Part shown: piece by piece, positions 34,295-42,049 of the stretch | How the letters are laid out: each line of letters opens with the position of its first letter | Numbering within the stretch: position 1 is the first letter of the stretch | Source of the DNA: Haloprofundus marisrubri | GTDB lineage: Archaea; Halobacteriota; Halobacteria; Halobacteriales; Haloferacaceae | Assembly: GCF_001469955.1 (NCBI RefSeq) | Contig: NZ_LOPU01000029.1 | Span: forward strand, 744,001 to 808,000 | DNA: 64,000 nt | Direction of reading: 5' to 3' | Program-made: the position numbers and the translations under genes | Notes under the pieces: generated by a model | Told to the model about the DNA's origin: nothing | The model's input: only the letters and a program-made list of their open reading frames with translations | Databases searched by the model: none

Positions 34295-35233
34295 GTTCCC
34301 GCTGACCGACGGGTCCGTCAAATCCGCTTCCATCACGAAGTCCGGTTCGTCGGAGACGCCCGTACGGGCATAGGCGGTGTCGCTCACCCAGCGAACGCCC
34401 TCCGGAATCAACACCCGAACCTTGTCGGCGTCGACGCCCGCGGCGTCGCGGGCAATCGCTCGGTACAACGAGTCGGCCGCCTCGTGGTCGGCCCACGCGC
34501 CGACGGCGTACTCCGCCCATCTCTCCTCTTTTCCCTCGTCGTTCGCCCGGTCGTACGTCCGGTTTCGGAAAGTGAAGCCACGAGTGCCGTTCTCGCTGGC
34601 GACGAACAGACGGCCGTCGTCGGCCGCCGTTCGGAGTTGTTCGCGAGTCAGTTCCGACACCGCCCACGACTCCTCGGCGTCGAGTGCGAGGCCCTTCAAG
34701 TCCGCACGGGCGTCGCTTCCGGTCCAAAACGACCACGCGGCGTCCGCCTCCGCGGTGATGGAGAGGTCGGGTTCGGCGTCGGCGTCCGGCGTCGGCATCC
34801 CCCAGCGAAACTCCGTACAGGGGCCGAATCCGGTCGCGCGCGACTGCCCCAGACCCGCCACGTTCCACGAAAACACCATGTTGCGGGCGACGGTCGCACC
34901 GCGCTCTCTCGCCCACGCGAACAGCGCCTTCGAGAGGTGCATCGACGCCCCTTCTCCGCGGTAGTCGGGGTTGACGCGCATCCCCTGCGCCCACGCCTCG
35001 TACTCCGAGAGCAGGACGCCTTGGCAGATACCGGCGAGTTCCTCGGACGGGTTTTTCTCGTCTCCTTCGGCGTCGAGGACGAACGTCCGCTGGTCGTCGC
35101 CGTCGCCGGCAATCCACTCGTGGTAGATATGTGGGATGTAGTCCGACCCGCCACGGTCTGCCCACGTCTCGCTCGTAAAGTCGACGACTGCGTCGTGGTC
35201 TTCGGGGCGTGCCTGTCGGACCGTCAGGTCCAC
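34292..35233 (-). CDS. GNAT-family N-acetyltransferase (two-domain)
   Basis: The product has 313 residues. Residues 1-150 are a GNAT domain: LTVRQARPEDHDAVVDF, then acetyl-CoA binding MRVNPDYRGEGASMHLSKALFAWARERG. The C-terminal half is a second, degenerate GNAT-like unit (WAVSELTREQLRTAADDGRLFVASE). The substrate is unknown. GTG 35233 is 27 codons inside the frame and starts at the conserved LTVRQARP; it overlaps the end of gatD by 10 bases, implying coupled translation. The stop codon lies within a run of 7-bp repeats. Confidence 0.78.
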   Translation of the reverse strand: MDLTVRQARPEDHDAVVDFTSETWADRGGSDYIPHIYHEWIAGDGDDQRTFVLDAEGDEKNPSEELAGICQGVLLSEYEAWAQGMRVNPDYRGEGASMHLSKALFAWARERGATVARNMVFSWNVAGLGQSRATGFGPCTEFRWGMPTPDADAEPDLSITAEADAAWSFWTGSDARADLKGLALDAEESWAVSELTREQLRTAADDGRLFVASENGTRGFTFRNRTYDRANDEGKEERWAEYAVGAWADHEAADSLYRAIARDAAGVDADKVRVLIPEGVRWVSDTAYARTGVSDEPDFVMEADLTDPSVSGN

Positions 35234-36471
35234 GGCTTGGACTCCTCCTGCAGTTCGCCGACGAGGTTCCGGCCCATCGCGTCGGCGGGGTCGCCGAGGT
35301 TCGAGAGCGCCCACATCAGTTTCACCTTCGCCGTGCCGGGGAGCGTGTCGCCCGCTTCGACGACACCCGCGTCCAACAGGTCGCGGCCGGTGTCGTAGAC
35401 GCGGTCACAGACGCGCCCGGAGATGCACTGACTGGTCATCACGACGGTCGTTCCGTCGTCGACCAACTCCTCGACTCGTGGAATGAGGTCGGTGTGGACG
35501 TGGCCGAGACCGGTTCCCTCGATGACGACGCCGGACTTCCCGTCGAGATAGTCCAGCGCCGCGGGGTCCATGCCCGGCGTGAACTTCACGAGTTCGACTT
35601 CGCCGTCGATGTCGGCTGCGAGGTCGAGTTCGACCGCACCACGCTCGGCGTGGTCGCGGCGGAACGTGACTTCCTCGGCGTCGTAGTCGACTTCGCCGAG
35701 TGGTTTCGCGCCGACCGTCTCGAACGCGTCGCGCCGCGAGGTGTGGTTCTTGCGGACGCGCGTGCCGCGATGGAGCGCACAGACGTCGTCGCTCTCGGTG
35801 CCGTGCATGCAGACCATGACCTCGGCGGCGTCGGATTTGGCCGCTTCGACGGCGCAGACGGCGTTCATCACGTTGTCCGAGGAGGGGCGGTCCGCCGAGC
35901 GCTGACTGCCGGTGAAGACGATTGGAACCGGCGTGTCTAGCATGAACGACAGCGCCGACGCCGAGAACTGCATCGTGTCGGTGCCGTGCATGACGACGAC
36001 GCCGTCCGCGCCCGCATCGATTTCTTCGTAGACTGCCTGTGCGAGGTCTCTCCAGACGTCGGGCGTCATGTTCTCCGAGAGGATGTTGGCGACGACGCGG
36101 CCGCGGTAGTTCGCCCGCCCCGCGAGGTCCGGCACCGCGCGAAGCACGTCCTCGGCGTCGAACTGGGCGGTGACCGCGCCAGTTCGGTAGTCGACGGTGG
36201 AGGCGATGGTGCCGCCGGTGGAGATGAGCGAAATCGTCGGGAGGTCGTCGTCGAACTCGATTTCGGAGCTCTCGCCCTCGTCTGACTGCGTCTCACCGAC
36301 GTCGTACACGTCGGTTTCGAGGACGTCTATCTCGGCGTCCTCGCGTTCGATGCCGACGTTGTAGCCGCCATCGAGTTTGACGACGAGATGGTCCGCCGTC
36401 GTCGACGGCATCAACACGCCCTCGTTCGTGACGCCTCCGCGTTCGACGCGGATGCGGTCGCCTGCGTTCAT
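35224..36471 (-). CDS. gatD: Glutamyl-tRNA(Gln) amidotransferase subunit D
   Basis: The product has 415 residues. An N-terminal Sm-like/AsnC-type beta domain of about 80 residues precedes an asparaginase-like domain with the catalytic Thr in ISTGGTIAS, the second Thr and Asp in MHGTDTMQFSASAL, and the TGSQRSADRPSSDN segment. With GatE it converts Glu-tRNA(Gln) to Gln-tRNA(Gln), essential in archaea without GlnRS. gatE is not adjacent here. The open frame continues upstream, but ATG 36471 (MNAGDRIRVERGG) is the family start. Confidence 0.95.
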   Translation of the reverse strand: MNAGDRIRVERGGVTNEGVLMPSTTADHLVVKLDGGYNVGIEREDAEIDVLETDVYDVGETQSDEGESSEIEFDDDLPTISLISTGGTIASTVDYRTGAVTAQFDAEDVLRAVPDLAGRANYRGRVVANILSENMTPDVWRDLAQAVYEEIDAGADGVVVMHGTDTMQFSASALSFMLDTPVPIVFTGSQRSADRPSSDNVMNAVCAVEAAKSDAAEVMVCMHGTESDDVCALHRGTRVRKNHTSRRDAFETVGAKPLGEVDYDAEEVTFRRDHAERGAVELDLAADIDGEVELVKFTPGMDPAALDYLDGKSGVVIEGTGLGHVHTDLIPRVEELVDDGTTVVMTSQCISGRVCDRVYDTGRDLLDAGVVEAGDTLPGTAKVKLMWALSNLGDPADAMGRNLVGELQEESKPWT

Positions 36472-36617
36472 GGTCGCGGATACCCTCGCGGCGGACTTGA
36501 ATCCACTCGTTCGCCGGCGGTTCGTCGACGGCCGCATCCGGACGCATCTGTGCGCGCGTAGCACCATCAAAGCACTATCGACCGAACCGTTTTGTGTCGA
36601 GAGTCTGAGTAGCGCGT

Positions 36618-36983
36618 GTGAACGACAACGAACGTATCGTCGCCGTCGTGGTGGCGCTGAACACACCGATAGCGGCTCAGTATACGGTCGACGCGGCCGG
36701 ATATTCGCTCGGGGCAACGGCGTGGAGCGCGCTGTTTTTCGCCGGTGCGGCTGTCGCTGCCGGCGTCATGTGGCTCGACGGTCGCAAGTACGGTACGTAC
36801 GGACTCGCGCTGTTGGCACCGGTTGCGCCGTTGTTTCTCCTAGCCGGGGGCGAAGCGAGTACCTCGGTTTTCCTCGCCTGCATGGGACTGCTCGGGCTCG
36901 GACTCTCACTCGTCTGTTACGACTCGTATCGTCTCGTGCAGCGAAAACAGAAGCGTACGGTGACTCCGCCAGCGACACGGTAA
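36618..36983 (+). CDS. Small membrane protein, unknown function
   Basis: The product has 121 residues from a GTG start. Four hydrophobic stretches (about 7-22, 33-52, 62-78 and 84-103) are followed by a short basic tail (QRKQKRTVTPPATR), the cytoplasmic end by the positive-inside rule. A TATA-like TTTTGTG is about 24-30 bases upstream. It is divergent from gatD and about 90 bases from the next membrane protein gene in the same direction. No motif was recognised. Confidence 0.55.
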   Translation: MNDNERIVAVVVALNTPIAAQYTVDAAGYSLGATAWSALFFAGAAVAAGVMWLDGRKYGTYGLALLAPVAPLFLLAGGEASTSVFLACMGLLGLGLSLVCYDSYRLVQRKQKRTVTPPATR

Positions 36984-37074
36984 TCGCCGAACACAGCTCC
37001 GCCCCGCTCCGCCCTGCTCGCAACGCGTCAGAACGAGCACAAGAGTGATACCGAAAGCGCACCCATCGTCTGGT

Positions 37075-37518
37075 ATGTCCTCGCACACGAATCCGTCCTC
37101 CTCCGATAGCGACGACTCCTCGGGTCGACTCGGCCGACTGTTTGCGCCGAAAGCGTTCCTGCTCGCACTCGCACTCTCGTTCGTCGGCGTGTTCCTCGGC
37201 GGTCTCGTCCCGTTCGTCGGCGCGATACCCGGCGTCTCGCTCATTCTTCGGGCGCTCGGACTGTTCGCCGCGGCGTTCGTCGTCGGCCTCGTCGCCGACG
37301 AACCGCGCTACGTCGAAGTCGCACTGGCCGGCGCACTCGTCGGCGTGTTCAGCGTTCTCCTCTCGACGCTCGGCGCGTTCCTGCCCGTCGCGGTGAACGT
37401 CGTCTCGGAGTACGGCGTCCAACTCGGCGGCGTGGGTGCGGCCGTTGGTGCATCGGTCACACTCGTTGGCCACTACTTCGGCCGCGACCTACGTGACGGC
37501 GTCACGCGGGAAATCTGA
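37075..37518 (+). CDS. Membrane protein, unknown function
   Basis: The product has 147 residues from ATG 37075. A Ser/Asp-rich N-terminus of 30 residues precedes four hydrophobic segments, one with GLVPFVGAIPG. The pattern recalls DUF456/DUF5518-like small membrane proteins, but I do not claim a family. It lies after another small membrane protein and ends close to the convergent ArsR-like regulator. Confidence 0.6.
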   Translation: MSSHTNPSSSDSDDSSGRLGRLFAPKAFLLALALSFVGVFLGGLVPFVGAIPGVSLILRALGLFAAAFVVGLVADEPRYVEVALAGALVGVFSVLLSTLGAFLPVAVNVVSEYGVQLGGVGAAVGASVTLVGHYFGRDLRDGVTREI

Positions 37519-37586
37519 GGCCAGTTGAAATATCGGCAGAGCAGAGACGAGTCGGGCCGCACGCTCGCCGAACAGTTACCGAGTAG

Positions 37587-38243
37587 TCACCGAACGGTCC
37601 ACTGGTCGTCGGTCCGCGTGAGCAGTCCGCGCTCGTACAGACCGTCCAACACCTGTTCGACGACTTCCGGCGGCGCACCGACTTCCTTTGCGACGGCGAG
37701 CGTGTTCGTCGCGCCGCCGGCGACGGCCGCGAGCACTTTCGCGTAGAACCGGCTGTCGGCGTCGGTTCCGATGCGGTCGTTCAACCGGTCGAGTACGTCG
37801 GTCATCCGCCCGTGAACCCACCGCTGGGCGAGCGAGAGTTCGTTTTCGATGCTTTCGAGGCGGCCGAACTCCCGCGCCAGCGATTCGAGGTCGTCACCGT
37901 TCTGTCTGGGTTCGGCGTCGATGCTCAGATGCGAGCACCGACCGGTGAGTTCGAGCGTCGGACTCGCCGGATACGCGCTCTTCGTGCCGAACCCGTACGG
38001 CGAGACGTTCACTTCCAGTCTGACGTTCTGGGCGATGTTGAAGTACTTGCGACGCTGGTCGTCGGTTCGGCTCTCGACGAGGCCCGCCTCCTCCAGTTTG
38101 CGAAGGTGGTCGATGACGGCCTTCGGACTGACGTTGAGGTACTCGGATATCTCGGTCACGTAGCAGGGCTTGTGCGAGAGCAGACGGAGGATACGCCGCC
38201 GGTTCTCGTTGCCGAGAAGGTCCAGAAGTACCGCAGAGTCCAT
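37587..38243 (-). CDS. ArsR-like winged helix-turn-helix regulator
   Basis: The product has 218 residues. Residues 1-75 are a winged helix (ENRRRILRLLSHKPCYVTEISEYLNVSPKAVIDHLRKLEEAGLVES, broken here only as a description) with recognition helix KAVIDHLRKLEEAG. The middle part is beta-rich (FNIAQNVRLEVNVSPYGFG), and the C-terminal 80 residues form a second winged helix (VAKEVGAPPEVVEQVLDGLYERGLL). It is widespread in haloarchaea in this two-wing form and probably binds DNA as a dimer. ATG 38243 is chosen because the 77 codons upstream are uncharacteristic. Confidence 0.83.
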   Translation of the reverse strand: MDSAVLLDLLGNENRRRILRLLSHKPCYVTEISEYLNVSPKAVIDHLRKLEEAGLVESRTDDQRRKYFNIAQNVRLEVNVSPYGFGTKSAYPASPTLELTGRCSHLSIDAEPRQNGDDLESLAREFGRLESIENELSLAQRWVHGRMTDVLDRLNDRIGTDADSRFYAKVLAAVAGGATNTLAVAKEVGAPPEVVEQVLDGLYERGLLTRTDDQWTVR

Positions 38244-38343
38244 GACATCAGGTAAGCCGTCAGAACTGAAAAGGCTGACTCCCGTCGGAGACGCCCGTGT
38301 CGTCTGTCGACTCGTCGAATCGTGAGTGCCGTTTCGCGCCGGG

Positions 38344-39165
38344 TTACGAGCGGAGTCCTCGGACGTCCTCTTTTCCGGGCGCTTCACCGCTGGAGTGGGT
38401 TGTCTCTGTCGTGAGCCCTCTCTCGGGGTGAGATTCGCTGGACGGGTCACTCCCTCCGTCCGTCGAGTCGGCATCGCTCACGCCGCTACTCGTCTCCTCG
38501 GTTCCGTCGGCATCGAACGTCTCCGCATCTTCACCCACCGACTCGACGCTAACGTGGACGAACTCCAGACTGTTGGCGGTGTCGTCGGGTTCTGTGGTGC
38601 CGTCGCTTCCACCGGTGTTGTTGGCGCGGTTCGCCGCTGTTCCGAGCGGTGGCGTCGTTCCCGCAGGACCGGCGACGTTCGCGTGCGTCTCCCGGGTTTC
38701 GGTTCGGAGCGTGGCGAGGCGACTGGTGTTCGCGTCGACCTGTCGGGCGGCGGCCTCCGTCGCGTCGATAGAGAGCGCCAGCGCCGACAGTTCGCCGTCG
38801 AGTTGGCCGAGGCGACCGTAGTACTGTGGGCCGGAGATGCTGTCGTTCTCGGCGGCCGCTGCCAGCGCGGCGCGGCGTTGCCGTAGGTCGGCCAGTTCGA
38901 CTTCGAGACGGTCGATTCGACGTTCGACGGCCGCTTTGTCGCCGTTTCGCTCGAAACTCGCTTCCCACTTTTCGGTAGCGACGACACCGCGGGTCTCGGC
39001 GGCAGTCGACTGGACGAACGTCGTCACGTCGTCGCCGAGTCGACGCTCGCTGGTGTCGACCTGCGATTCGGCGTCGGGCGTCGACGCTGGAACCGCCGCA
39101 GCGGCGGCAGGGATGGTCGAAACGACGACGAACACCGCGACGAGGAGGGCGGAGACGGTCTTCAT
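38344..39165 (-). CDS. Secreted coiled-coil protein, unknown function
   Basis: The product has 273 residues. MKTVSALLVAVFVVVSTIPAAAAA is a Sec-type signal peptide cut after Ala-Ala. Residues 30-150 are predicted helical and coiled-coil (VERRIDRLEVELADLRQRRAALAAAAEN, GQLDGELSALALSIDATEAAARQVDA). The C-terminal 110 residues are low-complexity, rich in Gly, Ser, Thr, Asp and Glu. It resembles haloarchaeal secreted proteins of unknown role (DUF7096-like; not certain). ATG 39165 is given by the signal peptide. It may share a locus with the ArsR-like gene but runs about 100 bases upstream of it. Confidence 0.68.
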   Translation of the reverse strand: MKTVSALLVAVFVVVSTIPAAAAAVPASTPDAESQVDTSERRLGDDVTTFVQSTAAETRGVVATEKWEASFERNGDKAAVERRIDRLEVELADLRQRRAALAAAAENDSISGPQYYGRLGQLDGELSALALSIDATEAAARQVDANTSRLATLRTETRETHANVAGPAGTTPPLGTAANRANNTGGSDGTTEPDDTANSLEFVHVSVESVGEDAETFDADGTEETSSGVSDADSTDGGSDPSSESHPERGLTTETTHSSGEAPGKEDVRGLRS

Positions 39166-39311
39166 CGATTGCTCAGACCCCACGCGTGTGCATAAACAGG
39201 AAGCTCTGTTCGTTTCGTTCACCGTCGGGTTCGTTCTGTTCAGTGTGTTTCGAACCAGTACGGCTGAGTCTGAGTCGGCCTGCAACAGTGTAACCGGAGC
39301 GTAATTCCCTC

Positions 39312-39965
39312 TTACTCCCGGACGGTCGGGTCTCCGTACCGGTCCAGCAGAAGCGCCGCCACACCGACCGAGACGACCGAAATCGCCACGCTCGCAACCG
39401 TAAGCGTCAGCCCAGGTGTGTATCGGAGCGGCGGATGGTAGCCGAACAGGTAATCGAACACGTCGTTCGCAAACGCCAACACGAGTGCGAACGCCAGCGC
39501 ACCGCGGGTGGTCGCGCCGATGCGAGCGATGAGTACCGCCTCGACGACGAACCCGAAGTGCGTGATGAGGATGCCCCAGTAGCTCCACAGCGACGAGAGA
39601 CCGAACCCGAAGTAGAGGTCGGGCCGTAGATTCAACGCGACGGCCGTCCAGAGGCCGAACTTTACGAGCCAAACGACCGACAGCGTGTGGAGATACACCA
39701 GCGGGCGGTTCAGCGGCGCGTCGTCGAGCGCCCGGCCGAGATTCGGCAACAGCGTCGCCAAAGAGAGCGTCCCGAGCGCCAGTGCAGTCGGCGAGTCGCC
39801 GTATAACGGCCACAGAAACGTCGATATCGCGGGCATCGTCTCGACGTAGTAGCGCACGCCGACGAGAAACGCCGCCGCGTTGACGACGAGCAACCAGACG
39901 AGACTCGGACCGTTACCGAGGTAGTACTCGACGTACCGGTCCGGGATGAGACGCGCAGCCGCCAT
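39312..39965 (-). CDS. DUF1405 membrane protein
   Basis: The product has 217 residues from ATG 39965. Six or so membrane segments are seen; conserved-looking residues include RYVEYYLGNGPSLVWLLVVNA, GVRYYVETMP, WPLYGDSPTALA, WSYWGILITHFGFVVEA and NDVFDYLFGYHP, which are typical of DUF1405. No activity is known for the family. It is divergent from the S9 peptidase gene at 40135, and the 170-base gap holds the TATA box of the latter. Confidence 0.83.
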   Translation of the reverse strand: MAAARLIPDRYVEYYLGNGPSLVWLLVVNAAAFLVGVRYYVETMPAISTFLWPLYGDSPTALALGTLSLATLLPNLGRALDDAPLNRPLVYLHTLSVVWLVKFGLWTAVALNLRPDLYFGFGLSSLWSYWGILITHFGFVVEAVLIARIGATTRGALAFALVLAFANDVFDYLFGYHPPLRYTPGLTLTVASVAISVVSVGVAALLLDRYGDPTVRE

Positions 39966-40102
39966 TCGCCGGAGAGACGGGCGGTTCGGGGTAAAAGCTG
40001 TCGAGACGACGGACGGCGACGTGACCCGAAGCGCTTGCCCGCCGCTACGTCCGGACCACACTGTCCCATCTCCACAGCTGCCCCCGACTTTCCGCTATCC
40101 GG

Positions 40103-40110
40103 AACTATAC
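40103..40110 (+). promoter_or_regulatory. TATA box of the second S9 peptidase gene
   Basis: AACTATAC is 25-32 bases before ATG 40135, fitting a leaderless start and excluding the longer open frame from 39946. Confidence 0.55.
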
Positions 40111-40134
40111 CCGACGACCCACAGACCCTCTGGT

Positions 40135-42039
40135 ATGTATCGACGTGACATCCGTGACACCCGCTACGACACGCTGTTGGCCGACCTCGCGTCGGTCGAC
40201 TCGGTCGTTCAAGCCGTCCCGTCGCCGACTGACGACCGCATCGCGTACGCGAAGAACCGCGAAGGACAGACCGACCTCTGGTTGCTCGACGACGAGGCCA
40301 CGAGCGACGTACGCCTCACGAGCGAGGGCGTCGTCGCCGTCCGGTACGGCCGCGGCGACCCGCGCTGGTTCGATTTCAGTCCGGACGGAACCGAACTCGC
40401 CTACCTCTCCGCGTCGGGGTCGCTCTCCGTGGTCGACCTCCAAACCGGCGAGAAGCGGGCACTCGTCGGCGACGACGCCGCGGACCTCGGTCTCTCGTGG
40501 AGCGACGACGGCAGCGAACTCGCCGTCGTCGCCAACCGCCGCTCGCGCGCGACACTCGGCGTCGTCGCTGCCGACGGCAGTCGCCTCGACAGCCTCCGCG
40601 ACGACGCGTATCTCTACGCGGACCCGCAGTTCGCCGGCGACGACGTGTACGCGATTCGCGCGCCGCACCGGAGTCTGTTCGACGACGAAGCGACACTCGT
40701 CCGCGTCGCCCGCGGCGACGTCGGCGGTGACCCCGAGGGCGACGCGATATTCGCCGAATCGGACGTTCGCGCCGCCTCGCCACGTCCGCGGCCCGGAGCG
40801 GAGGAGGAAATCGCGTTCGTCCACGACGGGAGCGGATTCGACGCCGTCTATTTGGCGACGAGCGATGGCAACGCCGGCGGCGACGGCGATGACGACGGCG
40901 GCAACGGCGACTGGCACATCGAACCCCTCTTCGCCGAAGACGGTGCGGAAGTCGCCGCGCCGTCGTGGCACCCGGACGGTGACCGACTCGCCGTCACGGT
41001 GACGAGAGACGCCGAAGCACACGTCTGGACGCTCGAACTCGACGGCTCCGAAGTCGTCGAGAGAGAACAACTCACCGAAGGCAAGGAGACGCACACCGCG
41101 CCCGCGTGGGACGGCGACAGCGTGCTTTCGACGGCTGACTCGCCGACGACGCCGGCGGCGATTCGAGACGTTTCGTCAGGCGAGCGGCGCTCACCGACTA
41201 CGTTCGTCGGCCTCGAAGACCGGCTCTCGACTCCCGAACGACTCTCCTACGAATCGTCGGGCCGCGAGATTCAAGCCGTCGTCTATCCGCCCGCCGACGA
41301 CGCTGAATCCGATTCTGTTCCGCTTCTCGTGAAGGCTCACGGCGGGCCGACCTCCTACGACAAGTTCGCGTTCGACTACCGCGCGCAGTACTTCGTCGCC
41401 CTCGGCTACGCGGTGATTCTACCGAACTACCGCGGCTCCGACGCCTACGGCCGGGCGTTCAGAAACGCCAACGACCACGACTGGGGCGGCGGCGACTTGG
41501 ACGACGTTATCAACGCCGCGGACGCCGTCGCCGACACCTACGACGCCGTCGACGGCGACAGAGCGGGTATCTTCGGCGGCAGCGGCGGCGGCCTCATGAC
41601 GGCCAACGCACTCGGGAACTCCGACCGATTTCGGGCGGGTGCGGCCTTTTACGGCGTCTACGACTACGAGTCGTTCGTCGACGACACCGACGACGTCGGC
41701 TGGCAACTGATGAAGCGCGAACTCGGCGACCTTGCGACGGACCTCGACAACTACCGCGCGGCGAGTCCGATTCGCCACGTCGCCGACATCGACGCGCCGC
41801 TTCTCGTGCTTCACGGCGAAGACGACGCCCGCGTTCCAATCAGCCAGTCCGAGCAACTGGTCGACGAACTCGAAGCCCACGGCAAACGCTACGAGTTCCG
41901 GCGCTACGACGGCGAACCGCACGGGTTCGGCCAACGCGAGAACGTCGTGGACGCGTACACGCGCGTGGCGGACTTGTTCGCCAAATACCTCCAGGTCGAC
42001 CCCGACCGGGGGACGAGTCGGCCGCACCCGCCCGAATAA
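40135..42039 (+). CDS. S9 family serine peptidase (prolyl oligopeptidase type)
   Basis: The product has 634 residues. The propeller (residues 30-370) includes FDFSPDGTELAYLS and LGLSWSDDGSELAVVA blades and a Gly/Asp insert. The catalytic domain has HGGPTSYDKFAFDY, NYRGSDAYGRAF, nucleophile Ser in GGSGGGLMTANAL, Asp in LHGEDDARVPISQS and His in GEPHGFGQREN. It likely degrades short peptides in the cytoplasm. It is a paralogue of the S9 enzyme at 14024, with only moderate similarity. It ends 10 bases from the convergent Vps62-like gene. Confidence 0.9.
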   Translation: MYRRDIRDTRYDTLLADLASVDSVVQAVPSPTDDRIAYAKNREGQTDLWLLDDEATSDVRLTSEGVVAVRYGRGDPRWFDFSPDGTELAYLSASGSLSVVDLQTGEKRALVGDDAADLGLSWSDDGSELAVVANRRSRATLGVVAADGSRLDSLRDDAYLYADPQFAGDDVYAIRAPHRSLFDDEATLVRVARGDVGGDPEGDAIFAESDVRAASPRPRPGAEEEIAFVHDGSGFDAVYLATSDGNAGGDGDDDGGNGDWHIEPLFAEDGAEVAAPSWHPDGDRLAVTVTRDAEAHVWTLELDGSEVVEREQLTEGKETHTAPAWDGDSVLSTADSPTTPAAIRDVSSGERRSPTTFVGLEDRLSTPERLSYESSGREIQAVVYPPADDAESDSVPLLVKAHGGPTSYDKFAFDYRAQYFVALGYAVILPNYRGSDAYGRAFRNANDHDWGGGDLDDVINAADAVADTYDAVDGDRAGIFGGSGGGLMTANALGNSDRFRAGAAFYGVYDYESFVDDTDDVGWQLMKRELGDLATDLDNYRAASPIRHVADIDAPLLVLHGEDDARVPISQSEQLVDELEAHGKRYEFRRYDGEPHGFGQRENVVDAYTRVADLFAKYLQVDPDRGTSRPHPPE

Positions 42040-42049
42040 GCCGCTTCGC

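Noticed and set aside
14024-42039. Two S9 peptidases as a recent duplication
   Set aside because: The paralogues share folds and motifs but differ widely in sequence and length, so they are old paralogues.
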